Shown here piece by piece: positions 23,702-34,605 of a stretch of 64,000 nt of DNA; position 1 is the stretch's first letter, and each line of letters opens with the position of its first letter. This DNA is from Protea cynaroides. Taxonomy: Eukaryota; Streptophyta; Magnoliopsida; Proteales; Proteaceae. The stretch is taken from NCBI GenBank assembly GCA_028583415.1, contig CM053272.1:70265939-70329938 (forward strand), in the 5' to 3' direction. The notes under the pieces are model-generated. The model had not been told where the DNA came from. It saw only the letters and a list, made by a program, of their open reading frames with translations, and ran no database searches. The position numbers and the translations under genes are program-made.

Positions 23702-26012
23702 TGTAAGACCCGCACGCCACGAACCCGGTCTAACCTTACATTTCGTGTCATGACCAGTATACATATCATGGTTGAGCCAAGTGGACCAAGTGCGTGAAGA
23801 AACCCAAGACCCAATATGAAATTTACCTCAAAAACAGTCAAAATGAGGGTAGGGTCTCATGCCTAAACAGATAGGGTTGACCCCACCTCAACAGAAGTCC
23901 AACCCATGACTTTTTGGTTGTGGGATCGCATGGGTCTCGGATTATGCGACCCTAGGATCGACCCTAGGATCGACCCTAGGATCGACCCTAGGAAAACAGC
24001 ATGAACCGGAAATTAGGAAACTTTCCTAATTCCAAGGGATTCTTTCCTAAACTCAATGGGACTTATTTTGGAGGGTTTTTCTCTATAAATAGGACATCCC
24101 TAAGCCTCTTTTACTCCTTTAAAACCCTAATTGAAAGTGAGAGCAAGAGAAAGAGAAGGAAGAGAAGAAGAGAAGGAAACTTGAAGAAGAAGACTAAGGA
24201 AGAGGAGGAAGCTCAGAGAAACCTCTGAATAAAGGTATGAACCTAATTCCTTACTTGAATAAGAGATTCTAAAATAGTTATGAAGAACATAGGATTACGA
24301 GAAACCCAAATCATCCATCCATGGACAAGTTTCAAGAGATTCCATGGAGGAAATTATTATGGACTATGAATAGTGTATAACTCATAGTTTTGAGCCATAG
24401 AACAATCATGGAATGGACCGTGAAAGTAAGCCAAAGGATCCAAACATGAAAGAATGGACTTTAGAATGAAAGGTCGACTCAGAATATGTGTGGTCGCACG
24501 GAGGGTCGAATGATATCTGACCCTACCAGACCATAAGATCGACCCCATGCTCTCGGGAAGTCCAGTGAGGTTGTGGTCGCACCTAGGGTCGATGGATAAC
24601 CGAACCTATGATCGACCCTACCCCTGGGGTCGTAGAAAGCTGCTACCCTACTTGCGACCCAACCTGCGACCCTAGCAGTACAGCAAGCTTAAAACTGTTG
24701 GAATTAATTCTAATTAAAATCTATGGACTTGTTAGGTTTTCCTAATGATATAAAAGTGATTCTTACAGCTTGAAAGAGGATCTACACTCAAGCAAAGGTG
24801 AGGAAACAAGACCTAAACTAATTGGCTAATAATAAACTGTTTCTATTTATTGAGTCCAAAGCCATGACTGATTCTACGCGTGTATGCTTGTAATGTGCAT
24901 TCAACATGTCATCTAATATTCCTGCTATTAATGTTCATGCATATTTAATTATGTTTATTTATAACATGATGATGATGATGATGCTAGGAATATGCATGTG
25001 AATGTATGTGTGTGGTTAGTGTGCTTAATGCGAGTGGGGCATCAGGGGGAGGACGTGATATCATGGTGTGTCCTGGTCACCAGACTCTAGCTCTATCTCT
25101 ACTCAAGTCTTGTCCACTAACATCATCGTATCGCCATTACCTTAGCAGAACTAATACATCGTAGGGCATCAGGGGGGGACGTGGCATTGTGGTGTGTCCT
25201 AGTCACCATACCCTAGCTCTATCTCTATGGATGTATTGAGAGATGCTGGGGTGAGGCCTTGGATACATTGTTTGACATTAGGATTGGTTAGTTGCGAGCC
25301 CAGTTTGCAAGCCCTTGCCAATAGGGGCTTACGTATTGGTATGGGAAGCCGGTACAACAATGTCATTTTCATTGGGTGTATACTTGTCCATGGTGGGTGC
25401 ATGTGGGACGGCAATGCCGATATTCATTGGGCGGCTCCACACACTCGTGTATAGAGGTAAGGCGGCCTCCGAACCTTTCTATAGCACATTGCAAACTTAT
25501 GAACCAGACCAAAGATATGAATGAATGCATGCATATGTTTGTTGCATTATTTTGTTTTCTCATTGAGCTCAAGTTGGAGAGCTGACCCTCGTGCGCATAA
25601 ATCTTTTAGTTTCTAATGTTGCAGGTATTACGGTTGAAGATTATGTCAACAAGCCAACATGTAAACGGGTGGTGGCTATGATGAGCAAGCTATGGAGGAC
25701 TATTGTGATTCGTCAAGCTAGCGTTTCGACTATGCATACACTTATTGTTTAATTTCCGTATTTGGATATTGTAATATGTATTAAATTATGTTTTGATTAC
25801 TTGGAGATAAATGGAATATTAATTATTTATCATGACTAGACTTCAGTTCCTTATCTGTAAGACTTCCGCTATTTACTTTATTACCTATGATTAATGTGGA
25901 ATGTGTTTTGGTTTAACAAAGTGGGAATAGCCTATACGAGATCCTGGTTGAACCGTTGGTTTATTGACGGTTCATCACACCATTCTGGTTGGTGCAGAAT
26001 TGGGATGTGACA
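23702..26012 (+). repeat. A6 3' LTR, complete, about 2.3 kb
   Basis: It begins TGTAAGACCCGCACG and ends GGGATGTGACA. It is collinear with the A2 3' LTR, including repeated GGGTCGCA and ATCGACCCTAGG motifs (four tandem copies near 23950-23995), the promoter, the purine-rich block and the CATCAGGGG repeats. The inverted pair ATTCTG...CAGAAT lies near the 3' end. Confidence 0.88.
24084..24092 (+). promoter_or_regulatory. TATA box of A6 LTR
   Basis: TATAAATAG lies about 380 bp into the LTR. It is followed about 30 bp on by a pyrimidine-rich start-like region and then by a GA-rich 5' leader. The equivalent TATATAAAG is at 33286-33294 in A4. This is a predicted RNA polymerase II promoter. Confidence 0.65.
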
Positions 26013-26164
26013 GGAAGAGAACGTGATGCGAAAGGAATACCCTAACTTTTTTTACTACCAAGGTACATTCAAATTTCGAGGCCAAAATTTATTTTAAGGG
26101 TGGGGGAGTTGTGAAACCTACATGCAAATTTCGGGGACAAAATTTCTTTTAAGGATGGCAGAGT
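26013..26164 (+). pseudogene. pol: B5 chromodomain tail and double polypurine segment
   Basis: The piece 'EENVMRKEYPNFF' can be read at 26016-26054, matching the end of the B3 and B8 chromodomains. Two copies of TTTCGAGGCCAAAATTT, TTTTAAGGGTGGGGGAGTTG then follow. The first copy carries an LTR-start-like TGTGAAACCTACATG and the second leads into the true LTR. Confidence 0.75.
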
Positions 26165-26463
26165 TGTAAGACCCGCACTCCATTAACCCGATCTAAACAT
26201 TTAATTCATGTCGTAACAGGTCTTCCAATCATCATCGGGCCAGATGGGACGAGCGGATGACAAACAGGCATGAAATCGGACCAATTCAAGTATGAAAAAC
26301 TTCATATCGGTCGATGGTACTAGTCTATGGTACCAGTCGACGGTCGACCGGTATGGCCTGTGCAGCTTGGATCTGGAAAAGGATCTCTGCGGGTCCTACT
26401 TTCCAAATTTTAAACCGAAGGACTTTCCTAATGTTAGGAGGCTTCCTAAACCTAACCCTAGCC

Positions 26464-26472
26464 TATATAAGG
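26464..26472 (+). promoter_or_regulatory. TATA box of B5 LTR
   Basis: TATATAAGG lies about 300 bp into the LTR, at the same place as in both B3 LTRs (minus strand, 42280-42288 and 50410-50418). It is a predicted promoter. Confidence 0.65.
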
Positions 26473-28232
26473 ACCCTTAAACCTCCTAAAACATCTCTCA
26501 TTGATCCTCACAAACCCTAGAGAGGAGAAAGAGGCTGAAAAAGGAGAAGAAGCTAGGAAGGAGAGGGAAGAGCCACCATTGCCGTTGGATGAAGAACTCT
26601 CTACCGCGAACCAACGGTAAGTGCTTAAACCTTCCTCTACTTTAATCCTTTTAGGATGGTTACTTATGTTTGGATCAATACCATGTAAAGCGAGGTATTG
26701 ATCTAAACCCTATTTTGCCGTCAAACCCTAATCTAGTCGGTAAACCCTAGATTCAAGTTCTAGGTTGAAGATCATCGAAACTAGGACTTGAATGGAGTTG
26801 GAAACAACTCTAACTCAGTGCTCAGACCTAGAATTTGTAGAAGAAACCCTAGGATCAATAGGGGGTCACCGACGGAAGGCGAGAACCGGATGTATGGTCT
26901 TTCGGAGACATACCGGTTGCACCATATGCGACCGGTACCTCCTGGAGACTAGTCTGTGGGGACCGGTCGACCATACCGGTGGCACCTTTTCCCATAGTGC
27001 CACGACTAATACTGCAATCGGTATGCTCTGTGAGGAGTATTTTTGATCCAGTTGATTTTCTGACCAATGTAAACCCTAAGAAAAACTATTCTAATACAAC
27101 CTTAACATTGTGTAGGACCTTGTGATAGCAAGTTTGGATACTGTGACGTGAAGAAACCCTAATAATTTAATAAACAGTAAATCATTGTTAATAACCATGA
27201 CTCTATGGACTGATGTTTGTGCATACTCGCATGTCATCCTTTATTTTCAGTTATTATTATTGTCCACGCATACTCGCTATGCTAGGATGTGACTGTTAGG
27301 CATGTGATTGTTTTCATTGGTGTGTGGAATGGGAAGGGCCGAGGGTCTGGGATCATTCCTCACACTAACACCTTTTCGTATCGTTCTGTCTTAGCATGCT
27401 TGGTGCAGATAGGGTATTAGGGGGTGGAAGTAGAACTGTGGTCTCTGGCCTGGCCACTAGACTCTAGCTCTGTCTCTATGCCGTAAGGAGCTGTGCTGGG
27501 ATAGGGCCTACTGTAATGACTTATAGGATTGGTTAGTTACGAGCCCAGTTTGCAAGCCCTCGCCAATAGGGGGCTTACGTGTTGGTATGGATAGAATATC
27601 AGGGGAGGTGTTGGCAGTGATTGATCCGGACGCCTTAACTCTATCTCTATTCCATGGTGGGTGCATGTGGGACTACAGTGGTGTTTGATCCATTGGGCGG
27701 CTTCACACACTCGTGTATAGAGGTGCGGTGGCCGCCAATCCTTTCTATAGCACATTGCAAACTTAAAACCAGACCATGATGTGAATGTTACTCATGCATA
27801 TGTTTGTTGCATTGTCTGATTATCTTACTGAGCTAAGTTGTGAGCTCACCCTGTATATATATACATGTTTTTAGATGTTGATGCAGATTATATGGTGGAG
27901 GATTACCTGAATGCTCCAGTATACAGAGGTGTGGCTACTTTGGACGTGCAAGCAGGAGAGGACGAGCATGACGCTTTATGCGAGTGCCCTTTCTGCGTGT
28001 ACCTCTTGGATTTGATTTAATTCATTTTATTTATTTTTAGTTGGAGATACGATTGGTATAAGAATATTTATTTATGTTTTGGTGTGAAGAATAACTGGAT
28101 ATTTATTTAAATTTATCAATAGATTACTCAGTTCATTTTATTTAAAGACTTTTGCCGTATTTTATTATATTCTGATTATGGTTATGTGCATTGGTTTGTA
28201 TGAGTGAACACGGTCTTATTGAGATCCTGGTG

Positions 28233-28282
28233 TGAACCGTTGGTTCAGTGGCGGTTCACTCATACTTCTGGTTCGGCCAGAA
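28233..28282 (+). other. Paired inverted repeats near the LTR 3' end (B5)
   Basis: TGAACCG...CGGTTCA (28233-28258) is followed by TTCTGG-TTCGG-CCAGAA (28266-28282). Equivalent pairs occur in the A4 LTR (51300-51351) and in the other LTRs. In RNA they would form two adjacent stem-loops close to the primer site. Confidence 0.6.
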
Positions 28283-28295
28283 TTAGGGTGTAACA

Positions 28296-28520
28296 GCTTG
28301 ACCAAGTCCGGGCGAGTGCAAGCCACGTACAAGATCACTGGAAGCCAACCCATGTCACCAAACGCCCTTTCCACATCAAACAGGGCTAAGTGGGCTAGGT
28401 TTACACACTGACCCCCTTCAACCTTCTTTCGATCAAACCAAGGATATCGCACTTCTGCTTCCACAGACCTGAAGCGAAGTGGGTCATGAACTCGAGGAAC
28501 CTTAGTGCGAACCATGATAG
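28296..28520 (-). pseudogene. Antisense plant-transposon-like gene of A4, N-terminal fragment
   Basis: From ATG at 28515 the minus strand stays open for about 73 codons and then ends at the B5 LTR. It reads 'VRYPWFDRKKVEGGQCVNL' and 'FGDMGWLPVILYVACTRPDL', matching the start of the B3 antisense protein ('FDVEVAFSDLGWLPVITY'). A splice acceptor TTCTTACAG ends 5 nt before the ATG (AG at 28522-28521). The rest of the protein was separated by B5. No stop or frameshift is seen in this fragment, unlike in B3 and A7. The encoded domain resembles the 'putative plant transposon protein' domain of unknown function. Confidence 0.7.
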
Positions 28521-28702
28521 CTGTAAGAAAAGAAAACAAGAAAATAAGTTAGAAAATTTGGAAAAATTTGACAGCATAACGACATAAAATGAGAAAAAAC
28601 CTTACTTTTCACCCAAACATTGGGCAAGAGGACTTACATAGTTCCCAAACCATCCTGCAATGCATATTCAATCGGAAATTTTAACTAGCCAAGAGTTTAA
28701 AT
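28521..28702 (-). other. Remnant intron of the A4 antisense gene
   Basis: The minus-strand sequence upstream of the acceptor resembles the introns of the B3 and A7 antisense genes, including AAGTCCTCTTGCCCAATG-like sequence near 28615-28640 (AAGTCCTCCTACCCAA in the others). The donor end and first exon are missing, apparently deleted between here and gag. Confidence 0.55.
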
Positions 28703-29640
28703 GGTTAGACGCAGAGTAAGTAGAAGGCAATGAAATGCAAACCCATCTCCAACACCTATGGAGACTAATGACAATGAGGGTCAGCAAGGACATGAAATAA
28801 ATATTGGAACTCAAAATACTGCACCTCAAAATGTGCACACCCAAGCCAAGCCAACCAACCTACTACACTACCTACATATTTGGCTACTACGGTGATGAAT
28901 TTAGCACAACAATTATAGTAAATACAGCAAGTGCAAGCCAACATGCAAGCTGCTATGGGAATTGCTTTCCCAACTGCAAACACGACATCTCTACCTGCAG
29001 GACAATGTAGTATTACACCTGGTGGTAGCAACACTGTACCTCAAGCACCGCAAACACCAGCAGTACAAGGCCAAGTGCAAAACCCTGAAGCACCGCAAGG
29101 TGGGTATAATCAAGGAAATTATCAGTATCAACCGCCTATGTATGGAGTATATGCACAATATCAACTTGATCACTCCAAACTGATCGAGCGTTAAGTTGAA
29201 GCCAAAGGAATTTACAGGCAAGCCATCAGATCCGTTATGGCTAGCTTACTGGATCGATGAGATGGAAAGAAACTTTATGGTGATGACTATAAATGAAGAA
29301 GATAAGGTATTATGTGCCACTTTTATTCTGAAAGGTGATGCGCACCATTAGTGGAAATCTATTCGATCTGTTGACAAAGCACGCCCAACTGACCTGGGCT
29401 ATCTATAAAGAAGCTTTCTTCGAGAAGTATTTTCCCAGGAGTTTCAGAGATCAAGTGGAAAAGGAGTTTTTGAGTCTGTACCAGGGACAGATGACTGTAG
29501 ACGCATATCAACAGCGTTATGAAGAACTGTTTTTCATTGCTCCCTCTAGCATGCAGGAGAAAAATACCAAAACCTGAAGGTTCGTCATGGGACTTAGGGG
29601 AAGCATCCGTGAGCATGTATTGGGACTGAAAAAGAAGATT
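28703..29640 (+). pseudogene. gag: A4 gag, C-terminally deleted
   Basis: It starts 'MVRRRVSRRQ' (ATG 28703), the family start also seen in A7, but hits a TGA after 10 codons. A Gln/Pro-rich segment (28920-29190) and the gag domain (29200-29640) follow. Readable pieces include 'WAIYKEAFFEKYFPRSF' and 'DAYQQRYEELFF'. The frame is broken near 29190 and at a TGA at 29575-29577. At about 29640 it jumps from 'LGLKKKI' straight into mid-protease, so the knuckle and the protease active site are deleted. Confidence 0.75.
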
Positions 29641-29900
29641 TTGGATGCAACCTTAATTCAACTCTAGATGGCAGACTTTGACGTTATCTTGGGAATGGAT
29701 TGGTTAGCTCGGCACTCTGCAAACCTATTATGTGCAGAAAAGAAATTGACATTTAAAGACAAGGAAGGAGCAGAGTTTAGTTTTGCGGGAACCAAACTTC
29801 CCCATAAATGAAAACTTATTCTCTCTGTATTGAAGGCTTGAAAATGCCTCAAGAAAGGAGGAATTGGGTATCTAGTATCCGTGGTCGACCTCACCAAGGA
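29641..29900 (+). pseudogene. pol: A4 protease, C-terminal part
   Basis: It begins after the deletion with the segment equivalent to 'LEANLVQLEMADF' and holds 'DFDVILGMDWLARHSANLLC' (29672-29731). The catalytic D-S-G is missing, so the enzyme is dead. The spacer to RT includes 'KECLKKGGIGYLVSVVDLTKE'-like sequence, broken by stops at 29809 and 29840. Confidence 0.75.
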
Positions 29901-30720
29901 AGCACCACGAATGGAGGATATTAAAGTTGTACATGAATTTCTTGATGTATTTCTTGAGGAACTACCAGGACTACCACCCGACCGAGCAATAGAGTTCGTT
30001 ATAGATCTTATACCTGGAGCCGCACCAGTATCGAAAGCACCTTATCAAATGGCTCCTACTGAACTGAAGGAACTGAAGGTACAATTATAGGAATTACTGG
30101 ACAAGGATTATATCAGACCCAGCATATCACCATGGGGAGCGCCAGTATTGTTCGTGAAAAAGAAGGACGGTAGCGTTCGACTGTATATTGATTATCAGGA
30201 ATTGAATAAGCTTACAATCAAGAATCAGTACCCGCTGCCTCGGATGGATGACTTGTTCGATCAGTTGCAAGGTGCTAAAGTGTTCTCTAAAATTGATCTT
30301 TTGGTCAGGATATCATCAGTTGAAGATTAAGGAAGGTGATATTCCAAAGACAGCATTCAGAACCAGATATGGACATTATGAATTTGTAGTCATGTCTTTT
30401 GGATTAACTAATGCACCCGTAACTTTTATGGAACTCATGAATCGGGTATTCCATGATATGTTCGATACGTCACTCATTGTATTTATTGACGACATACTAG
30501 TCTACTCCAAGGACAAAGAAACTCATGTTACAAATCTAAGAGCCGCTCTGCATCGACTAAGAAAAGAAAAGCTTTACACAAAATTTATAAAGTGAGAGTT
30601 CTGGCTAAATGAAGTCGCTTTCTTAGGTCATGTTGTATCCGCTGAGGGAATTAAAGTGGATTCTAGCAAGATTGAAGCCATTATGAAATGGAAAGCACCT
30701 AAGAATGTTACAGAAATCAA
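29890..30720 (+). pseudogene. pol: A4 reverse transcriptase
   Basis: The RT motifs run in order: 'HEFLDVFLEELPGLP' start, 'WGAPVLFVKKKDGSVRLYID' (30132-30191), 'LNKLTIKNQYPLPRMDDLFD', 'KVFSKIDL', 'VMSFGLTNAP' (30391-30420), and the catalytic FIDD at 30482-30493. A TAG at 30088-30090 and a one-base shift near 30300 break the frame. Both catalytic Asp of the FIDD box remain. A TGA at 30593-30595 follows 'KFIK'. Confidence 0.85.
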
Positions 30721-31260
30721 AAGTTTCTTAGGTTTAGCTGGTTACTATCAACGATTTGTGGAAGATACTCTAGAATCGCCGTACCTCTCACCAGTCTGAC
30801 AAAGAAAGGAGAAAAGTTTGTTTGGACCAATAAATGTGAAGAGTGTTTTCAAACATTGAAGGCTAGATTGATATCAGCTCCTATCTTGACTATTTTGATC
30901 CCAAGACAACCATTTACCTTGTACACTGATGCGTCTAGGCTAGGTTTAGGATGTATGCTTATGCAAGGAAAACAAGTAATTACGTATGCCTCAAGACATC
31001 TGAAGACACATGAGAAGAACTATCCTACTCATAACTTGGAATTAGCAACAGTAGTACATGCTATTAAGATATGGAGACATTATTTGTATGGTGAGAAATT
31101 TCATATTAAATTAGATCATAAGAGTCTCACTCATCTTTTTAATCAGAAGGAGTTGAACATGAGACAAAGAAGATGGCTAGAATTATTGAAGGATTATTAT
31201 TGTGATATCCAGTATCATCCAGAAAAAACTAATGTAGTTGTTGATGCACTAAGCAGGAAT
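30721..31260 (+). pseudogene. pol: A4 RNase H
   Basis: The open frame from 30856 carries the RNase H signature 'FTLYTDASRLGLGCMLMQ' (30912-30965), a conserved 'HNLELATVVHAIKIWRHYLYG' helix, and 'KLDHKSLTHLF' (31108-31140). The linker 'DALSRNA' ends the domain near 31265. Upstream (30730-30855) the connection is shifted near 30770 and there is a TGA at 30797. Within the RNase H itself I see no stop. Confidence 0.82.
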
Positions 31261-32690
31261 GCTATGACAAAATCCCAAGAAGAAGTTAGTGCAAATGTTG
31301 TGACGTATGTCACAGAGAGAGTATTTAATTACGATAAAGAGCAGTTCATGATTGATATTTTGAATGAATCAACTGACCAAGGGTTTATTCATCTATTCTC
31401 AAACATGTTTGCTACATTGAAGATTGTACCTTATCTATTAGACGAAGTGAAAGCCGTTATTAAATCAGACCCTTATCTAAGAATGGTGCAAGAAAACCTA
31501 GAAAAAGGTAGGACTACTCCTGAGTTCACCTTGGACATTAAAAAGGTACTAAAATACAGAGGAAGGGTATGTGTTCTTAAAAATAAAGACTTGGATATTA
31601 GACGCAGACTAATGAAGGAAGCTCACACCACCGCTTATTCAGTGCATCTTAGAAGTACGAAGGTGTATCATGATTTGAAGAAACTATATTGGTGGAGAGG
31701 AATGAAAGTGGATGTAGCTAAATTTGTGTCTCAATGCTTGAATTGTCAGCAAGTAAAGGCTGAAAGGCAAAGACTTGTAGGATTGTTGCAGCCACTACTA
31801 GAACCAGCATGAAAATGGGACTGCATCACTATGGACTTCGTCACTGGGTTACCATTGACTCCCCGAGTAGTTGACGCGGTCTGGGTGATTGTGGATCGTT
31901 TGACCAAGACAACTCGTTTCATAGCTATACAACCTCAGTATACCCTAGAGAGGTTAGCTAAACTTTATGTAGATAATATTGTCCGATTATATGGTGTACC
32001 TGAAAGCATTGTGTCCCACAGAGACCCATGCTTTACCTCAATGTTTTGGAAAAGATTACAGAAGGCCATGGGTACAACATTAAAGTTTAGTACTGCATTC
32101 CATCCTCAGACAAACAAACAGTCGGAGCAGACTATTCAAATTTTAGAAGACATGCTTCGAGCTTGTGTTATTGATTTCAAAGGATCATGGGATGAGAAAT
32201 TACCATTGATAGAGTTCGCTTATAACAACAGCTATCAAGCGACTATACAGATGTCACCCTATGAAGCACTGTATGGTAGGAAATGTCAAACTCCTTTGTT
32301 TTGGAATGAAGTTGGAGAACGGAGTATTGTTGGACCAGAATTTGTTGAAGAAACTTGTCGAGTAGTCGACATTATCAAGGAACGAGTCCAAATAGCTCAG
32401 AATCGTCAGAAGCAATATGCAGATAATCGACGTAGAGATCTCGAATTCACCATAGGTGATAAGGTATTTCTGAAAATATCTCCTATGCGTGGTTTGAAAA
32501 GGTTTGGACAGAAGGGAAAACTGTGTCCCAGATATATTGGACCTTATGAAGTTCTAGATAGACGTAGAAAAGTAGCATATCAGTTAGCACTACCACCATC
32601 CATGTCAAGTTTGCATGATGTATTTCATTTCTCATTACTGAAGAAATACGTCAGAGATCCAACACACATGTTAACAACAGATCCACCGGA
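31261..32690 (+). pseudogene. pol: A4 integrase
   Basis: It has the N-terminal zinc-binding region with 'STKVYHDLKKLYWWRGM' and the pair C-L-N-C (31736-31747). A TGA at 31810-31812 takes the place of the Trp codon in the 'EPAWKWD' motif. The DDE core starts at 31831: 'MDFVTGLP' (first Asp), 'SIVSHRDPCF' (second Asp) and 'QSEQTIQILEDML' (Glu). It continues through the C-terminal 'GDKVFLKISPMRGLKRFG' barrel in a 353-codon frame. All three catalytic residues are in place; the one stop is the visible defect. Confidence 0.87.
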
Positions 32691-32892
32691 TTTGATTAAA
32701 GATTTGACATTCGAAGTAATACCTTTTGATATCACTAGCCAGAAGGTGCAACGTCTTTGCAACCATGACATTTATTACGTTAAGGTTACTTGGAGAAACC
32801 AAAATGTAGAAGAAGTTACATGGGAAGAAGATAACACTATACGGAAGCAATATCCTCACCTATTCGACTCGGAAGGCATGTGCGAATTTTGA
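32691..32892 (+). pseudogene. pol: A4 chromodomain
   Basis: It is fused in frame to integrase: 'QRLCNHDIYYVKVTWRNQ', then 'VEEVTWEEDNTIRKQYPHLF' (to 32868), ending TGA at 32890-32892. The aromatic-rich 'YYVKVTW' strand and 'EEVTWE' match chromovirus chromodomains, although an acidic helix of Tekay type precedes it. It is intact by eye. Confidence 0.85.
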
Positions 32893-32906
32893 GGACAAAA
32901 TTTATA

Positions 32907-32918
32907 TAAGTAGGGGGA
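32907..32918 (+). promoter_or_regulatory. A4 polypurine tract
   Basis: ATAAGTAGGGGGAG ends just before the 3' LTR, whose first bases read TATAAGACCC (TG mutated to TA at 32921-32922). There is a single copy, unlike the duplicated segment in the B elements. Confidence 0.75.
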
Positions 32919-32920
32919 GT

Positions 32921-34605
32921 TATAAGACCCACACTCCACTAACTTGGTCTAACCTTGTTGTGCCAGGTCTTCCCATCATTCTTGGACCAAGTGGACCAAG
33001 CATGTGAAGATAGATCACAAACCAGGTATGAGAATCAAGTTAAAAACACTAAAAACATACCTAAGGTCGCATGTCCTACGTAGGTATGGTCGACCATAAG
33101 GAAGGGAACCAAAAATCTCAAATTCAGAACCCCACGGTCGATGATTTCGACCTTACGATCGACGGTTTATGCGACCGTATGATCGACTGTGAGAACCCAG
33201 ATCAGACTCTGAGTTTTGAAAACTTTCCTACACTAAGGGATTACTTTCCTAATTGAAAGAGGACTCTATATGGAGAGTTTTCCTCTATATAAAGGACGTC
33301 CCTCAATCCTTTTTCACTCTTTTAGAACATTAGTAAACCCTAGAGAAAGAGAAGGAAGAGAAGGAAGAGAATGAGAAGAAGAAAAGCTAAGGAGAAGAGT
33401 TTGTTGAGAAGGGATTGGCTCTCTATCACAAGCAAAGGTATGAAACGAATCTTTGGAGATGTAAACTCTATGGAATAAGACTTCTATGGAGGATAGGCCA
33501 TATCAACCGATTATGATCTATGTGATTTCATTGAGAAAATCCCAAGGAGAACCATGAGGAGTAAATTTGATGATTAGGGTTGATAAGAAATTACTAATGA
33601 TGGCCATCGGATGATCTTAGAATAAACCCCATAGAAGAACAGAAGAATCGACCCTGGAAGAACTCGAATTGCATGTAGTCTATGACCAGAAATCTCAAGG
33701 TCGTAGCTACGGTCGACCATGGCATGACCAGTATGACTAGAGGATCGACCATAGGCATTCGGGAAGATTTTAGAAATCATATGGTCGCAGCTACGGTCGC
33801 ACCATATAAGATCATAGGGTATCAATTGTAGATAGTAAGGTCAATACAACATGAGACCATAGGACCAATCAGACACCTATCAGTGCTCTGTTTAGATTTC
33901 TGACTACTATAACATGTCACATATGAACCCTAACTTAAATTCATATAACTTTTAAGTTGTTAAATCAATTGAAAGAGAATTTCAAGGCTTAGAAGGACAT
34001 CAAGAATTGCTAACAGGTAAGGGAACAAGACCTAAACTAATTGGATAATAACAAACTATTTATTTTTATTGAGTCCAATGCCATGATTGATTCTATGCTT
34101 GTATGCTTGTAATGTGCAACTCACATGTCATCCAATATTCCTGCTATTACTATTCATGCATATTTAATTCCATTTATTTATAACATGATGATGATGATGA
34201 TGCTAGGAATAGACATGTGAATGTATATGTATGGTTAGTATGTTGGGTGCAAGTCGAGCATCAGGGGGAGGACGTGGCATGGTGGTCTTCGTCCTCATCA
34301 CCAGACTCTAGCTCTATCTCTACTCAAGTCTTGCCAACTAACATCGTCGTATCGCCATTACCTTAGCAAAACTATTACGTCATAGGGCCTCAGGGGAGGT
34401 GGTCTCGGACCGTATGTTCTCTGACTCTATCAGGGGGCCTTAGCTTTATCTCTATGGACGTATTGAGGGATGTTGGGGTGAGGCCTTGGATACACTGTTT
34501 GGCATTAGGATTGGTTAGTTGCGAGCTCAGTTTGCAAGCCCTCGTCAATAGGGGCTTACGTGTTGGTATGGGTAGGGCATCAGGGGAAGTGTTGGCGTTG
34601 TTTGA
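32921..34605 (+). repeat. A4 3' LTR, left part
   Basis: It begins (T)ATAAGACCCACACTCC, carries TATATAAAG at 33286-33294 and many GGTCGACC/ATCGACC/GGTCGCA motifs (33065-33190 and 33640-33810), a (GAT)n run (34185) and the first CATCAGGGG repeats. It is interrupted by B3 after TTTGA (34601-34605) and resumes at 50701. The joined length is about 2.35 kb. Confidence 0.87.
34601..34605. repeat. Target site duplication of B3, left copy
   Basis: TTTGA here and at 50696-50700 flank B3 exactly. The host LTR continues on each side in the order found in undisrupted A LTRs. Confidence 0.92.

Larger units (their letters stand above)
23056..26012 (+). mobile_element. A6: 3' end of a family A chromovirus
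   Basis: It holds the C-terminal integrase and chromodomain (23056-23588), a duplicated polypurine segment, and a complete 3' LTR (23702-26012). Its left end is fused to the broken T2 LTR, and its right end abuts B5 chromodomain sequence exactly at an LTR terminus. The simplest reading is that A6 inserted into B5 and later lost its 5' part with the T2 junction. Confidence 0.8.
26013..28295 (+). mobile_element. B5: 3' end of a family B chromovirus
   Basis: It holds the chromodomain tail, the duplicated polypurine segment and a complete 3' LTR (26165-28295). The right end is a perfect LTR terminus, after which the antisense gene of A4 begins in mid-sequence. B5 therefore most likely inserted there. 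Its 5' part is missing because of A6 and the T2 junction. Confidence 0.8.
26165..28295 (+). repeat. B5 3' LTR, complete, about 2.1 kb
   Basis: It begins TGTAAGACCCGCACTCC and ends AGGGTGTAACA. It matches the B3 LTRs (reverse strand), not the A4 3' LTR, so it is not the 5' LTR of A4. It holds several ACCGGT/GGTCGACC palindromes (26328-26350 and 26885-26970), the promoter, an ACCCTAGAGAGGAG leader, and the shared CACTCGTGTATAGAGGTGC block. Confidence 0.87.

Noticed and set aside
26165..28295. B5 LTR as the 5' LTR of A4
   Set aside because: Its sequence is family B while the 3' LTR of A4 is family A. No primer site follows it, and internal chromodomain sequence precedes it.
30856..32892. A functional pol gene in A4
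   Set aside because: RNase H and integrase look good, but a TGA at 31810, an upstream stop and frameshift in RT, and the lost protease active site make it non-functional.
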